56,317 nucleotides of DNA, taken from assembly GCA_964565715.1 (NCBI GenBank), contig CAZMGG010000021.1:1-56317 (forward strand). Direction: 5' to 3'. Shown here in pieces: positions 24,382 to 33,076 of this stretch. The notes beneath the pieces were generated by a model. It was not told where the DNA came from. It searched no databases and was given only the letters and a program-made list of their open reading frames with translations. Each line of letters begins with the position of its first letter. The first letter of the stretch is position 1. The position numbers and the translations under genes were made by a program. The DNA is from CAZMGG01 sp964565715. Lineage in GTDB: Bacteria; Planctomycetota; UBA1135; UBA2386.

Positions 24382-27300
24382 TCAGCGATCGCAGTCGTAC
24401 ATGTCGAGCGTGGCATCGACCATCCGTTGCAGCGAGAAACCTGCGGCGACGAAGGCGGCGCCGGCCCGGCCCATGCGCCGGCACCGGTCCGGGTCGCGCA
24501 GCAGCTGCACGCAGGCGTCGGCGAGGCCGGCGGCATCGTCGCGTGCCGCCAGCAGGCCGGTCTCGCCCTCGATCAGGCACTCCGGCGCGCCGCCGACCCG
24601 GGTCGCCACCACCGGCCGTTCCAGGCTCTGCGCCTCCAGCAGCACGTTCGGCATGCCCTCCTGGCGCGAGCACAGCAGCAGCACGTCGGCGGCCCGGATC
24701 ACGGTGGCGACGTCGTGGCGGCGGCCCAGCACCAGCAGCCGCCCGCGGACGCCGTGCCGGTCGATGGCCCGCTCGACCTCGGCGGCCATCGGCCCGGCGC
24801 CGGCCAGCATCACCCGCAGTCCGGGCACCGCGGCCAGCACCCGGGCCGCCACCTCCACGAACAGCAGCGGTCGCTTCTCTTCGGTGAAGCGCAGCACGCC
24901 GGCCAGGACCGGCGCGCCGTCGGGGATGCCCTGTTCGGCGCGGAAGGCGGCCACGGCATCGTCGGCGGGCCGGACCACCACGGTGGGGTCGATGCCGTTG
25001 GGCACGACGCGGAACGACCCCGCCGGCAGGCCGAGCCAGCGCTCGTAGTCGGCGCCGCCCGCCGCGCTGTTGGCGCCGAGCCGGATCCGCGGACTGCGGG
25101 CCAGGAGCCGGTAGCAGGGCTGGAAGTGCGGCCGGTCGATCGCCGGGAAGTTGGTCGGGTTGACGCTGCGGGCGCCGAGCACGATGCGGGGAACGCCGAG
25201 CAGGAGCCCGGCGATGCCGCCGGCGATGTTGGTCGGATCCAGGCTGCAGTGCAGCACGGTCGGCGCGAGACCCTGCAGGTGCGAGCACAGCCGGAACACG
25301 TCGTCGCGCAGCACCGGCGGCAGGCTCACCAGCAGGTCCAGCCGGTCGGGATCGGCCGTCAGCGCGTCCGGCGCGAAGGCCGGATCGACGCGATCCGCCG
25401 CCAGGACGCGCACGGCGCGGGCGCCGCTCAGGATCTGCCGGTAGTGGCTGCCCTCGCCCTGCAGGCCGGCGAGGCAGAGCACGGTCACCGCGAAGCCGCG
25501 GCGGTCCAGTTCGAGGGCGAGCTTGACCACCTGCCGCTCGGTGCCGCCGGCGTTCAGCGAGCCCACCACCAGGGCGATGCTGCCGCCCGGCCCGAGGCGC
25601 GGCCGGCCGGCCCCCAGGTCCTCGGCGATCCAGGCCTGCAGGGCCTCGTGGAACGCCGCCTCGTCGGCCCAGCGCGGCGCCAGGACCGCGCCCTGGCCGG
25701 CGGCGGCGGCCCGATCCCGCGCCACCGCCAGCGGCGGCAGCACGCGGACGGTGTAGCGGCGGCCGTTGCGGGTCGGATCGCTGCCGTCGCTGGCGGAGAA
25801 GAAGACCCAGCCGTCCCACACCGAGTAGCGGCCCTGACCCTTGCCGCGGATGTCGTCGTGGATCGCGTCCGGGTGCGGCAGCGGCACGCCGTCCTCGCAC
25901 AGCAGCAGGCGCCAGCCCTCCTGCAGGCGGCGCCGCGGGATCAGCATGCGGCGGATCGGCGAGCGCCAGCAGTGGCCGCCCTCGGCCACGAACGGCTCCC
26001 GCAGGCGCCGTTCGTCGACACTGCCCGCCGGCTGCAACCAGCGCTGCACGCATTCGGCGACGCCGAGCGCCATCCAGCCGAGCGGCGAACGGCGCAGCGG
26101 CGCCAGGGCGGCACCGCCGGAACCGCGCACCAGCACGTCGTAGCGGCGCCGGTTCGCGACGGGGTCCGAGTTGTCGCTGGCGGCGAACACGATCGCGCCG
26201 TCCTCGACCGCGTAGCGGCCACGGCCGAGCAGCCGGACGGCCTGCACGCTGGCCGGTCCGGTGGGCAGCGCGACGCCGTTCTCGAACACCTCCACCTGAC
26301 CGAGCCGACCGTTGCCGCCGCGGACCTGGGGCAGCGGGAAGCGGTGGCCGTGGCCACCCGCGGCCTGCAGGGCCATCGCCGGCATCCGGCGGCTGCGCAG
26401 CCGGTCGAGGCCGCCGAGCCGTCGTACGCCAGCCGCCGCGCGCAGTTCGACGGTGTTGCCGTCGGCCACCTCGCACCAGTGCCCGTCGAAGCGGTGCAGG
26501 AACACGCTGCCCGGCTGCGCGGCGAGTTCCAGCACGTCGGGCGCCACGGCACCGGCGTGGCACGGGAACAGCGCGATGCCAGTGGGCAGGGCCGCCAGCG
26601 CCGCCAGATCCGGCACGGCGCCGATCCGCCACCCGCTGGTCACCGCCACGAGTCCCGCGGGCATCGCCTCGAGATCCGGCCCGACCACGGCGCTGCCCGC
26701 GGGCAGATGCCAGGCCAGGGCCGGCAGGTCGCCGTCGGTGAACAGGGACACCGGCTGACCCCGCTCGCGCAGCCACTGCCACAGCCGGAGGTCCTCGTGC
26801 TGCCATGCCGGCCGCTCGACCGTGTCGAGCCGCACCGGCCCGGCGATCCCGACCGCCGGCTGGCTGGCGATGCGCCGCGCCGGCCGCGCCCGCAGCCAGT
26901 TCTCCAGCAGCAGCATCAGCCACGCCTGGTAGAACGAGAAGTCCCTGCCGCTGCGGGCGACGAAGGCCTCCCGCGCCGGCCGCTCGATCCAGTCCGCCAG
27001 CCGGCAGTCGCTGCCCAGCAGCAGATCCTGCAGCCAGCCGTTCATCCGTTCGCGGCCCCAGCGGGTCTGCACCGGCACGCCGAAGCCCATCTTCTTCCGG
27101 TCGAGCAGCTGGCGCGGGATGTAGCGCTGCGCCATCTCCTTCAGCACCAGCTTGCCCTGGCCGTTCCGCACCAGCGCGTCGATCGGCATCTGCTCGGCGA
27201 ACGCCGCCATCTCGCGGCTGAGGAACGGCGTGCGCACCTCCAGCGAGTGCAGCATGCTCATCCGGTCGACCTTGGCCAGCACCGCGCCGGGCATGTAGTG

Positions 27301-28680
27301 CTCGGCGTCCAGTCGCCGCATCCGGTGCAGCAGCGGCAGCCGCCGGCTGCGCGCCTGGCGGCGCAGACCCGCCAGCAGCGCCGCCGTGCGCGGCGGCACG
27401 GCGCCGAACAGCTGCTCCAGGTGCCCGTCCAGGTAGACCAGGCTGCGCCCCGACCAGTAGGCGTTGCCGGCGTCCCAGGACGCGTGGGCCGGATCGCCGG
27501 CCAGGGCCGCCGCCTCTTCCTGCAGGGTGTGGAAGTAGCGGCCGTAGCCGCCGAACAGCTCGTCGCCACCGTCGCCGGACAGGCACACCGTGACGTGCTG
27601 CTTCGCCACCCGCGACACCAGGAAGGTCGGCAGGCACGAGCTGTCGCCGTTCGGTTCGTCGAGGCTGCGACCGATGTGCTGCAGCAGGTCGAGCACGTCG
27701 ATCTGCAGCACCTGTTCGTGGTGTTCGGTGCCGAGGTGCTCCGCCATCTCGCGGGCGAACAGGTGCTCGGTCTCCTCGGTGCCATCGAAGCCGATCGAGA
27801 ACGTCTTGACCCGGCCGCCGAGCGCCTTGGTCATCAGCGCCACCACGGTGCTGGAGTCGACGCCGCCGGACAGGAAGGCGCCGAGCGGCACGTCGGCGAT
27901 CATCCGCCGCCGCACCATGCGCAGCATGATCGACTCCAGCTCCTCGGCCAGCTCGCCGATCGGCCGCGTGCCGGTCGCCGGCCCGCGCGGCTCGAAGGCG
28001 AAGTGCCGCCCCAGCCGCACCTCGCCCGCCGCGTCCAGCCGCAGCCAGTGCCCCGGCGGCAGCTTCTGCGCCCCGCGGTAGATCGTCCGCGGCGCGTCGA
28101 TGTACTGCAGGGCCAGGTACTCGGCGATCGCGTCCTGGTCGACACCGTCGTCGAAGCCCGGCACCGCGGTCAGCGCGTGCAGTTCGCTGGCGAAGGCGAA
28201 CAGGCCGCCGTGCCGGCACCAGTAGAGCGGCTTCTCGCCGAACGGATCCCGCGCCAGCAGCAGCTCGCGCGCCGCCGTGCGGTAGAAGCCGAAGGCGAAC
28301 TGGCCGTCCAGCCGCTCCAGCGCGTCGATGCCGTTGCCCCGCAGCATCGCCGCCAGCACCTCGGTGTCGCTGTGCGAGGCGAACCGCTGGCCGGCGGCAG
28401 CCAGCTCGGCCCGCAGTTCCAGGAAGTTGTAGATCTCGCCGTTGAAGGTCAGCGCGCCCTGGCCATCGTCGAGCAGCCACGGCTGATGACCGGCCGCCGA
28501 CGTGTCGATGATGCTGAGCCGGCGGTGCGACAGGGCGCAGCGGCCGGCGGGATCGACCCAGACGCCCTCGTCGTCCGGCCCGCGATAGGGCATGGCCGAG
28601 GCCATGGTCCGGGCGATCGCCGCCAGGGCCTCCCTGCCGATCCGCCCCTCGAGATCGATGATGCCGGCGATGCCACACAT
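24382..28680 (-). CDS. Three-part fusion: asparagine synthetase - two SDNSDP modules - GT4 glycosyltransferase
   Basis: The product has 1432 residues in one uninterrupted frame. Residues 1-210 are a class II glutamine amidotransferase domain with catalytic Cys2 (MCGIAGIIDL), RLSIID and NGEIYNF. Residues 230-600 are the asparagine-synthetase ATP-pyrophosphatase domain with P-loop SGGVDSS (271-277), LSGDGGDELFGGYGRY and the C-terminal KKMGFGVP. Residues 600-780 match nothing I know. Residues 780-852 and 902-980 are two SDNSDP modules. Residues 1032-1432 are a GT-B glycosyltransferase (LNAGGTERQ, VPNGID, FTEEKRP, SRQEGMPNVLLEAQ). It probably amidates a carboxylated sugar and then transfers or extends it. 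It is the first gene of a leftward operon with the small SDNSDP protein, methyltransferase and hydrolase; divergent from a second asparagine synthetase. The fusion is unusual and I know no characterised example. Confidence 0.9.
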   Translation of the reverse strand: MCGIAGIIDLEGRIGREALAAIARTMASAMPYRGPDDEGVWVDPAGRCALSHRRLSIIDTSAAGHQPWLLDDGQGALTFNGEIYNFLELRAELAAAGQRFASHSDTEVLAAMLRGNGIDALERLDGQFAFGFYRTAARELLLARDPFGEKPLYWCRHGGLFAFASELHALTAVPGFDDGVDQDAIAEYLALQYIDAPRTIYRGAQKLPPGHWLRLDAAGEVRLGRHFAFEPRGPATGTRPIGELAEELESIMLRMVRRRMIADVPLGAFLSGGVDSSTVVALMTKALGGRVKTFSIGFDGTEETEHLFAREMAEHLGTEHHEQVLQIDVLDLLQHIGRSLDEPNGDSSCLPTFLVSRVAKQHVTVCLSGDGGDELFGGYGRYFHTLQEEAAALAGDPAHASWDAGNAYWSGRSLVYLDGHLEQLFGAVPPRTAALLAGLRRQARSRRLPLLHRMRRLDAEHYMPGAVLAKVDRMSMLHSLEVRTPFLSREMAAFAEQMPIDALVRNGQGKLVLKEMAQRYIPRQLLDRKKMGFGVPVQTRWGRERMNGWLQDLLLGSDCRLADWIERPAREAFVARSGRDFSFYQAWLMLLLENWLRARPARRIASQPAVGIAGPVRLDTVERPAWQHEDLRLWQWLRERGQPVSLFTDGDLPALAWHLPAGSAVVGPDLEAMPAGLVAVTSGWRIGAVPDLAALAALPTGIALFPCHAGAVAPDVLELAAQPGSVFLHRFDGHWCEVADGNTVELRAAAGVRRLGGLDRLRSRRMPAMALQAAGGHGHRFPLPQVRGGNGRLGQVEVFENGVALPTGPASVQAVRLLGRGRYAVEDGAIVFAASDNSDPVANRRRYDVLVRGSGGAALAPLRRSPLGWMALGVAECVQRWLQPAGSVDERRLREPFVAEGGHCWRSPIRRMLIPRRRLQEGWRLLLCEDGVPLPHPDAIHDDIRGKGQGRYSVWDGWVFFSASDGSDPTRNGRRYTVRVLPPLAVARDRAAAAGQGAVLAPRWADEAAFHEALQAWIAEDLGAGRPRLGPGGSIALVVGSLNAGGTERQVVKLALELDRRGFAVTVLCLAGLQGEGSHYRQILSGARAVRVLAADRVDPAFAPDALTADPDRLDLLVSLPPVLRDDVFRLCSHLQGLAPTVLHCSLDPTNIAGGIAGLLLGVPRIVLGARSVNPTNFPAIDRPHFQPCYRLLARSPRIRLGANSAAGGADYERWLGLPAGSFRVVPNGIDPTVVVRPADDAVAAFRAEQGIPDGAPVLAGVLRFTEEKRPLLFVEVAARVLAAVPGLRVMLAGAGPMAAEVERAIDRHGVRGRLLVLGRRHDVATVIRAADVLLLCSRQEGMPNVLLEAQSLERPVVATRVGGAPECLIEGETGLLAARDDAAGLADACVQLLRDPDRCRRMGRAGAAFVAAGFSLQRMVDATLDMYDCDR
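25741..25977 (-). repeat. SDNSDP module, copy B (in fusion protein)
   Basis: Encodes residues about 902-980 of the fusion: GHCWRSPI, LLLCEDGVPLPHPDAIHDDI, GQGRYSVW, FFSASDGSDPTRNGRRYTV. It is the copy closest to the one in the small membrane protein. Confidence 0.7.
26125..26343 (-). repeat. SDNSDP module, copy A (in fusion protein)
   Basis: Encodes residues about 780-852 of the fusion: VEVFENGVALP, LGRGRYAVEDG, VFAASDNSDPVANRRRY. It is the most diverged copy: the GHCW start and H.DI stretch are weak, but the ENG, GRY and SDNSDP landmarks are intact and in the same order. Confidence 0.65.
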
Positions 28681-28841
28681 GTGCGAGTGCGGCGGATCTT
28701 AGGTGGGCTCCGGAACCCGGCAAGCGCGAGCCGCCCGGCGCGGCCTTGTTTGCGCCGATCGGGGCCATAGGCTGCCGGGCTCGATGTTCGCGCCCAACCG
28801 CCCCTCCGCCGGCTGCCGTCGCGCGCGGGCCGCCGCCTGAC

Positions 28842-30662
28842 ATGTGCGGGATCGCCGGGATGGTCGACCTGCGCTCTGGCCGGATGCCGGACCCGGCCAC
28901 GCTCGACCGGATGGTGGACGCCATGGCGAGCCGCGGCCCGGACGACCGGGGCACCGCCATCGCCCCGCCGGTGGCATTCGGCATGCGCCGGCTGTCGATC
29001 CTCGACCTGCAGGGCGGCCACCAGCCGATGACCTCGGCCGACGGCCGGCTGCGGGTGGTGATGAACGGCGAGATCTACGCCTACCCGGAGCTGCGGGCCG
29101 AACTGGCGGCGGCGGGCGCCGTCTTCGCCACCCGCGCCGACACCGAGGTGCTGCTGCACGGCTACCGGGCCTGGGGGCTCGACGGCCTGCTGCGCCGGCT
29201 GCACGGCATGTACGCGTTCGCGCTGCACGACCTGGCCCGCGGCGAACTGCACCTCGTGCGCGACCGGATCGGCATCAAGCCGCTGTTCTGGTGCGAGCGC
29301 GACGGCTGGCTGCTGTTCGGCAGCAGCCTCGGTGCCCTGGCCGGCAGCGGCATGCTGGCGCCCGAGCCGGATCCCCTCGGCCTGCGGCTCTACCTGCGGC
29401 ACCAGTTCGTGCCCGGCACCCACACCGCCCTGCGTGACGTGCACCGGCTGGCACCGGGCAGCACGCTCACCGTGCGCGGCGGCCGCGTACACGGCCCACG
29501 GGTCTACTGGCGGCTGCCCGAGAACCCGCCCGACGCAGACCCGCGCCGCGACTGGGCAGAGGAGCTGCGCACCGTGCTCGGCCGCAGCGTGCGCGAGCAC
29601 CTGCTGGCCGACGTCGAGGTGGGCGTCTTCCTGTCCGGCGGCCTCGACTCGGCCACGGTGCTGGGGCTGATGCGGCAGGCAGGGCAGGGCCGCATCCGCG
29701 CCTTCACGGTCGGCTTCCCCGGCCACGACGTCCACGACGAGTCGGCGCAGGCCCGCGCCACCGCCGCCCGTTTCGGCGCCGAGCTGCGCCAGGTGCCGTT
29801 CACCGCCGACAGCGCGCGGGAAGTGGCGCCGGCGCTGCTGGCCAGCATCGACGAGCCGATCGGCGACGCGGCGTGCCTGCCGACGTTCCTGCTGGCCCGC
29901 CTGGCGGCCGCCGAGGTCAAGGTCGTGCACAGCGGCGAGGGCGCCGACGAACTGTTCGCCGGCTACGGCTATCACCGGCGCCGCGGCCTCGGCCAGAGGC
30001 TCGACGCCCTGCGGGCGCGGCTGCGCGGCGAGCCCGGCACCGGGCCGAGCGGCTTCCCGCTGGCGATGACCGCGGCGGCGGTCGAGGCCCTGCTGGCGCC
30101 GTTGCCGGCGGCACCCGGCGCCCTGGCCGCGGCCGAGGCGGCGCTGGCCCGCGCCGGCGCCGGCGCCGTCCGCGATCGGTTGCAGCGGGCGCTGCGCCAG
30201 GACCAGTCCCACTGGCTGCCGGACGACCTGCTGATGAAGGTCGACCGCACCACCATGGCTCACTCGCTGGAGGCCCGCGTGCCGTTCCTCGACCATCGCC
30301 TGGTCGAACTGGCGGCGTCGATGCCGGCCGATCGCAAGATCCACGACGGCCGCGGCAAGGCGGTGCTGCGCGCGGCGTTCGCCGACCTGCTCGGTCCCGA
30401 GCTGTGCCAGCGGCCGAAGCACGGCTTCGACCTGCCGATGGACCAATGGCTGCGGCACGAGCTGCGGCCGCTGCTGGCGGAGTCCTTCGCCGACCTCGGC
30501 GACGTGCCGTTCCTGGCGCCGGAGAGGGTCGACGCCGTCTGGCGCGCCCACGACCGGGGCGCGCGTCTCGAGCGGCAGCTCTGGTCGCTGTGCGTGTTGA
30601 TCGGCTGGTGGCGCAACCTGCGGGCAACGGTGACCGATGGGGCTCTGGCAGCGCGGCACTAG
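28842..30662 (+). CDS. asnB: Asparagine synthetase (glutamine-hydrolysing) homologue
   Basis: The product has 606 residues. A class II glutaminase domain carries Cys2 (MCGIAGMVDL), RRLSILDLQGGHQP, VMNGEIYAYPELR and RADTEVLLHGY. The synthetase domain carries P-loop SGGLDS (265-270), FTVGFPG, SGEGADELFAGYGYHRRR and KVDRTTMAHSLEARVPFLDH. The start is the ATG at 28842, because Cys2 must become the N-terminus after Met removal. Members found in surface-glycan loci usually amidate sugar carboxylates (uronamides) instead of making asparagine, which is the likelier role here. It overlaps the next glycosyltransferase gene by 26 nt and is divergent from the fusion gene with a 161-nt spacer where promoters for both must lie. 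Confidence 0.93.
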   Translation: MCGIAGMVDLRSGRMPDPATLDRMVDAMASRGPDDRGTAIAPPVAFGMRRLSILDLQGGHQPMTSADGRLRVVMNGEIYAYPELRAELAAAGAVFATRADTEVLLHGYRAWGLDGLLRRLHGMYAFALHDLARGELHLVRDRIGIKPLFWCERDGWLLFGSSLGALAGSGMLAPEPDPLGLRLYLRHQFVPGTHTALRDVHRLAPGSTLTVRGGRVHGPRVYWRLPENPPDADPRRDWAEELRTVLGRSVREHLLADVEVGVFLSGGLDSATVLGLMRQAGQGRIRAFTVGFPGHDVHDESAQARATAARFGAELRQVPFTADSAREVAPALLASIDEPIGDAACLPTFLLARLAAAEVKVVHSGEGADELFAGYGYHRRRGLGQRLDALRARLRGEPGTGPSGFPLAMTAAAVEALLAPLPAAPGALAAAEAALARAGAGAVRDRLQRALRQDQSHWLPDDLLMKVDRTTMAHSLEARVPFLDHRLVELAASMPADRKIHDGRGKAVLRAAFADLLGPELCQRPKHGFDLPMDQWLRHELRPLLAESFADLGDVPFLAPERVDAVWRAHDRGARLERQLWSLCVLIGWWRNLRATVTDGALAARH

Positions 30663-31905
30663 CGCCCTCCGGTTCGGCCGCGACATCGGGCTGGCCACCG
30701 CCGCCGCCCTGCGTACGGCCGGCCAGCCGCCGCCGGCGCCGCCGCCCGGGGGCGCCGAGGCCACCGCGCCGCCGCCGGTCCACTTCCTGCTCGAGGGCGC
30801 GCCGCCGCACGGCCTGTCGCCGGCGGCCCGCTACCGCGCGTTCCAGTACGCGCCGCTGCTGGAGCGGCTCGGCCATCGCTGCGCGTTCTGGCCGGCCCGC
30901 CCCGCCAAGTACTTCAGCGCCGCGCCCGGCTTCCAGCGCGCCTACGCCAGCACGCCGCGGCTGGCGATGCTCTACGCCCACGCCCAGCTCTGGCGGCAGC
31001 GCCGGAACCGCCTGCGCGACTTCCGCGCCATCGCCGGCGACGGCGTCGCGTTCGTGCAGCGCGACCTGATGGCGGTGGCCGACGATCGCCTGGAGACGAT
31101 GCTGCCGCTGTGGAACCGGCACATCGTCTTCGACTTCGACGACGCGATCTTCACGCTGCCGCCGTGGGTGCGCGGCGCCGACGACCCGGGCCACCGCGCG
31201 GCGATGGAACGGAAGCTCGCCCGCATGTGCGCCCGCGCCAGCGTCGTGATCGCCGCCAACGAGCACCTCGCCGCCTTCGCCCGCGCCCACAACCCGGCGG
31301 TGCGCGTCGTGCCGACCTCACTTTGCACTGAAGAGTTCTCGCCGCCGTCCCTGCCGCCGCGCAACGGCGTGCCGGTGATCGGCTGGATCGGCACCTCGGG
31401 CAACCTGTTCTACCTGCGCCAGTTGGCACCCGCCCTGCGCGCCCTGGCCGAACGCCGCCCGTTCGTGCTGCGCGTCATCTGCAACGAGGTCCCCGACCAC
31501 GAGCTCGGCGACCTGCCCCGCGACCGGCTCGACTTCGTGCCCTGGCGCGCCGACGGCGAGGTCGGGCGCATCCAGCAGCTCGACGTCGGCATCATGCCGC
31601 TGCAGGACGACGACTGGTCGCGCGGCAAGGCCGGCTTCAAGCTGATCCAGTACATGGCCTGCGGCCTGCCGTTCGTGGCCTCGCCGGTGGGCGCCAATCC
31701 GGCGGTGGGCGGCGCCGACGGCGACTGCGGGCACTACGCGACCAGCGCCGCCGACTGGACCGACGCGCTCGACCGTCTGCTCGGCGATCCGGACCGGCGC
31801 GCGCGGCTGGGCCAGCAGGGCCGCGCCCGCGCCGTCCAGCGCTTCGACCGGGTCGTGCACGCGCCGGCCATCGCCCAGGCGATCGCGGAGGCCGCCCGTG
31901 CCTGA
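30637..31905 (+). CDS. GT-B glycosyltransferase
   Basis: The product has 422 residues. A proline-rich linker (PPPAPPPGGAEATAPPP, about 31-47) precedes a GT-B fold: LSPAARYRAFQYAPLLERLG, the acidic FDFDDAIF motif in the N-terminal domain, then the C-terminal domain with VPVIGWIGTSGNLFYL, and the donor site VGIMPLQDDDWSRGKAGFKL followed by YMACGLPFVASPVGAN. The K.G.KL.QYMACG pattern is typical of glycosyltransferase family 4-like enzymes (GT4/YkvP-CgeB-like). The start lies 26 nt inside the asparagine synthetase gene and its stop overlaps the next gene, so the three are translationally coupled. Acceptor and donor sugars cannot be read from the sequence. Confidence 0.88.
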   Translation: MGLWQRGTSALRFGRDIGLATAAALRTAGQPPPAPPPGGAEATAPPPVHFLLEGAPPHGLSPAARYRAFQYAPLLERLGHRCAFWPARPAKYFSAAPGFQRAYASTPRLAMLYAHAQLWRQRRNRLRDFRAIAGDGVAFVQRDLMAVADDRLETMLPLWNRHIVFDFDDAIFTLPPWVRGADDPGHRAAMERKLARMCARASVVIAANEHLAAFARAHNPAVRVVPTSLCTEEFSPPSLPPRNGVPVIGWIGTSGNLFYLRQLAPALRALAERRPFVLRVICNEVPDHELGDLPRDRLDFVPWRADGEVGRIQQLDVGIMPLQDDDWSRGKAGFKLIQYMACGLPFVASPVGANPAVGGADGDCGHYATSAADWTDALDRLLGDPDRRARLGQQGRARAVQRFDRVVHAPAIAQAIAEAARA

Positions 31906-33052
31906 CCGCTGGCTGCGGCCGCTGATGCTGGTGCCGGACTTCGACCGGATCGGCGGCTACGAGCTGCAGGCGCTGTCGCAGGCGGCCCACCTGGTGCGGC
32001 GCGGCGTGCCGGCGATGATCCTGACCAACAACCACTTCCGGCGGCCGCCGCGGGAGGTGCGCTCGGGTGTGGTGATCCAGCGCCTGGAAGGCCTGCCGCC
32101 GACGTCCGGCAACTGGGCGGCGCTGTTCCGCGCCTTCCTGACCTTCCTGCGCAGCCACCGCGCCGAGTACGACGTCATCCACTGCCACGCGCTGACGTTC
32201 CTGTCGGCCTGCTGCGTGCGCATCGGCCGCCTGCTCGGCGTGCCGGTGCTGGTCAAGGTCGCCACCGAGCGCGACGTGCGCGAGTATCGCGACAACCGCT
32301 CCCTCGAGTTCCGCCTGTTCTTCCGCTGGCTCCGCACCGCCGACCGCCTGCTGTGCCTGTCGGAACCGATCCAGCGGGAGGCGATCGCCTGCGGCTTCCG
32401 CGCCGATCGCACGGTGATCGCGCCGAACGGCGTCGACACCGAACGCTTCGCGCCAGCGGCAACCGCCGAGCGCGCCGCGGCCCGCGCCGCCCTGGACCTG
32501 CCCCAGGGCGCGGTGGCGCTGCTCTACGTCGGCCGGCTGGTGCGGCGGAAGGGCGTCGACGTGCTGCTGGACGCCCTGGCGGCGCTGCCGCCGCCCGCCG
32601 CGGCCGCGGCACGCCTGCTGGTGGTCGGCGACGGCGACCAGGGCGAGGCCCTGCGGGCCCAGGCCGCGCGCCTCGGCCTCGGCGGGCGCGTGCGGTTCTG
32701 CGGCGAGCACCAGGACGTGCAGCCGTTCCTGCGCGCCGCCGACGCCTTCGTGTTCCCGAGCCGGCTCGAAGGGCTGCCCAACGCCCTGCTGGAGGCGATG
32801 GCCAGCGGCCTGCCGGCGGTCGCCACGCGGATCGGCGGCTGCACCGACGTGTGCGGCGACGGCTCCGGGATGCTGGTGCCGCCGGACGACGCACCGGCCC
32901 TGGCGGCGGCGATCGCGGACCTGACCCTGGACCCGGTCCGACGGGCGGCGCTGGGCCAGGCGGCCAGGGGGCGCATCGACGACCACTTCGCGTTCGCCCG
33001 GGTCGCCGAGCGCATGCAGGCGATCTACCGCGACTGCCTGGCGCGGCACTGA
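31898..33052 (+). CDS. GT4-family glycosyltransferase
   Basis: The product has 384 residues with a GTG start at 31898, 8 nt inside the preceding gene. It has the classical GT4 layout: N-terminal GGYELQALSQAAHLVRRG, HCHALTFLSAC, LCLSEPIQREAI, then VIAPNGVDTERF, LLYVGRLVRRKGVDVLLDAL, FCGEHQDVQPFLRAADAFVF and the EX7E-containing PSRLEGLPNALLEAMASGLP. It should add a sugar with retention of configuration to the lipid-linked glycan. It is the last gene of the rightward asparagine synthetase-GT-GT operon; the secreted-protein gene converges 24 nt away. Confidence 0.93.
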   Translation: MPDRWLRPLMLVPDFDRIGGYELQALSQAAHLVRRGVPAMILTNNHFRRPPREVRSGVVIQRLEGLPPTSGNWAALFRAFLTFLRSHRAEYDVIHCHALTFLSACCVRIGRLLGVPVLVKVATERDVREYRDNRSLEFRLFFRWLRTADRLLCLSEPIQREAIACGFRADRTVIAPNGVDTERFAPAATAERAAARAALDLPQGAVALLYVGRLVRRKGVDVLLDALAALPPPAAAAARLLVVGDGDQGEALRAQAARLGLGGRVRFCGEHQDVQPFLRAADAFVFPSRLEGLPNALLEAMASGLPAVATRIGGCTDVCGDGSGMLVPPDDAPALAAAIADLTLDPVRRAALGQAARGRIDDHFAFARVAERMQAIYRDCLARH

Positions 33053-33076
33053 GCCGCGCCAGGCGCATGGCTCCGG

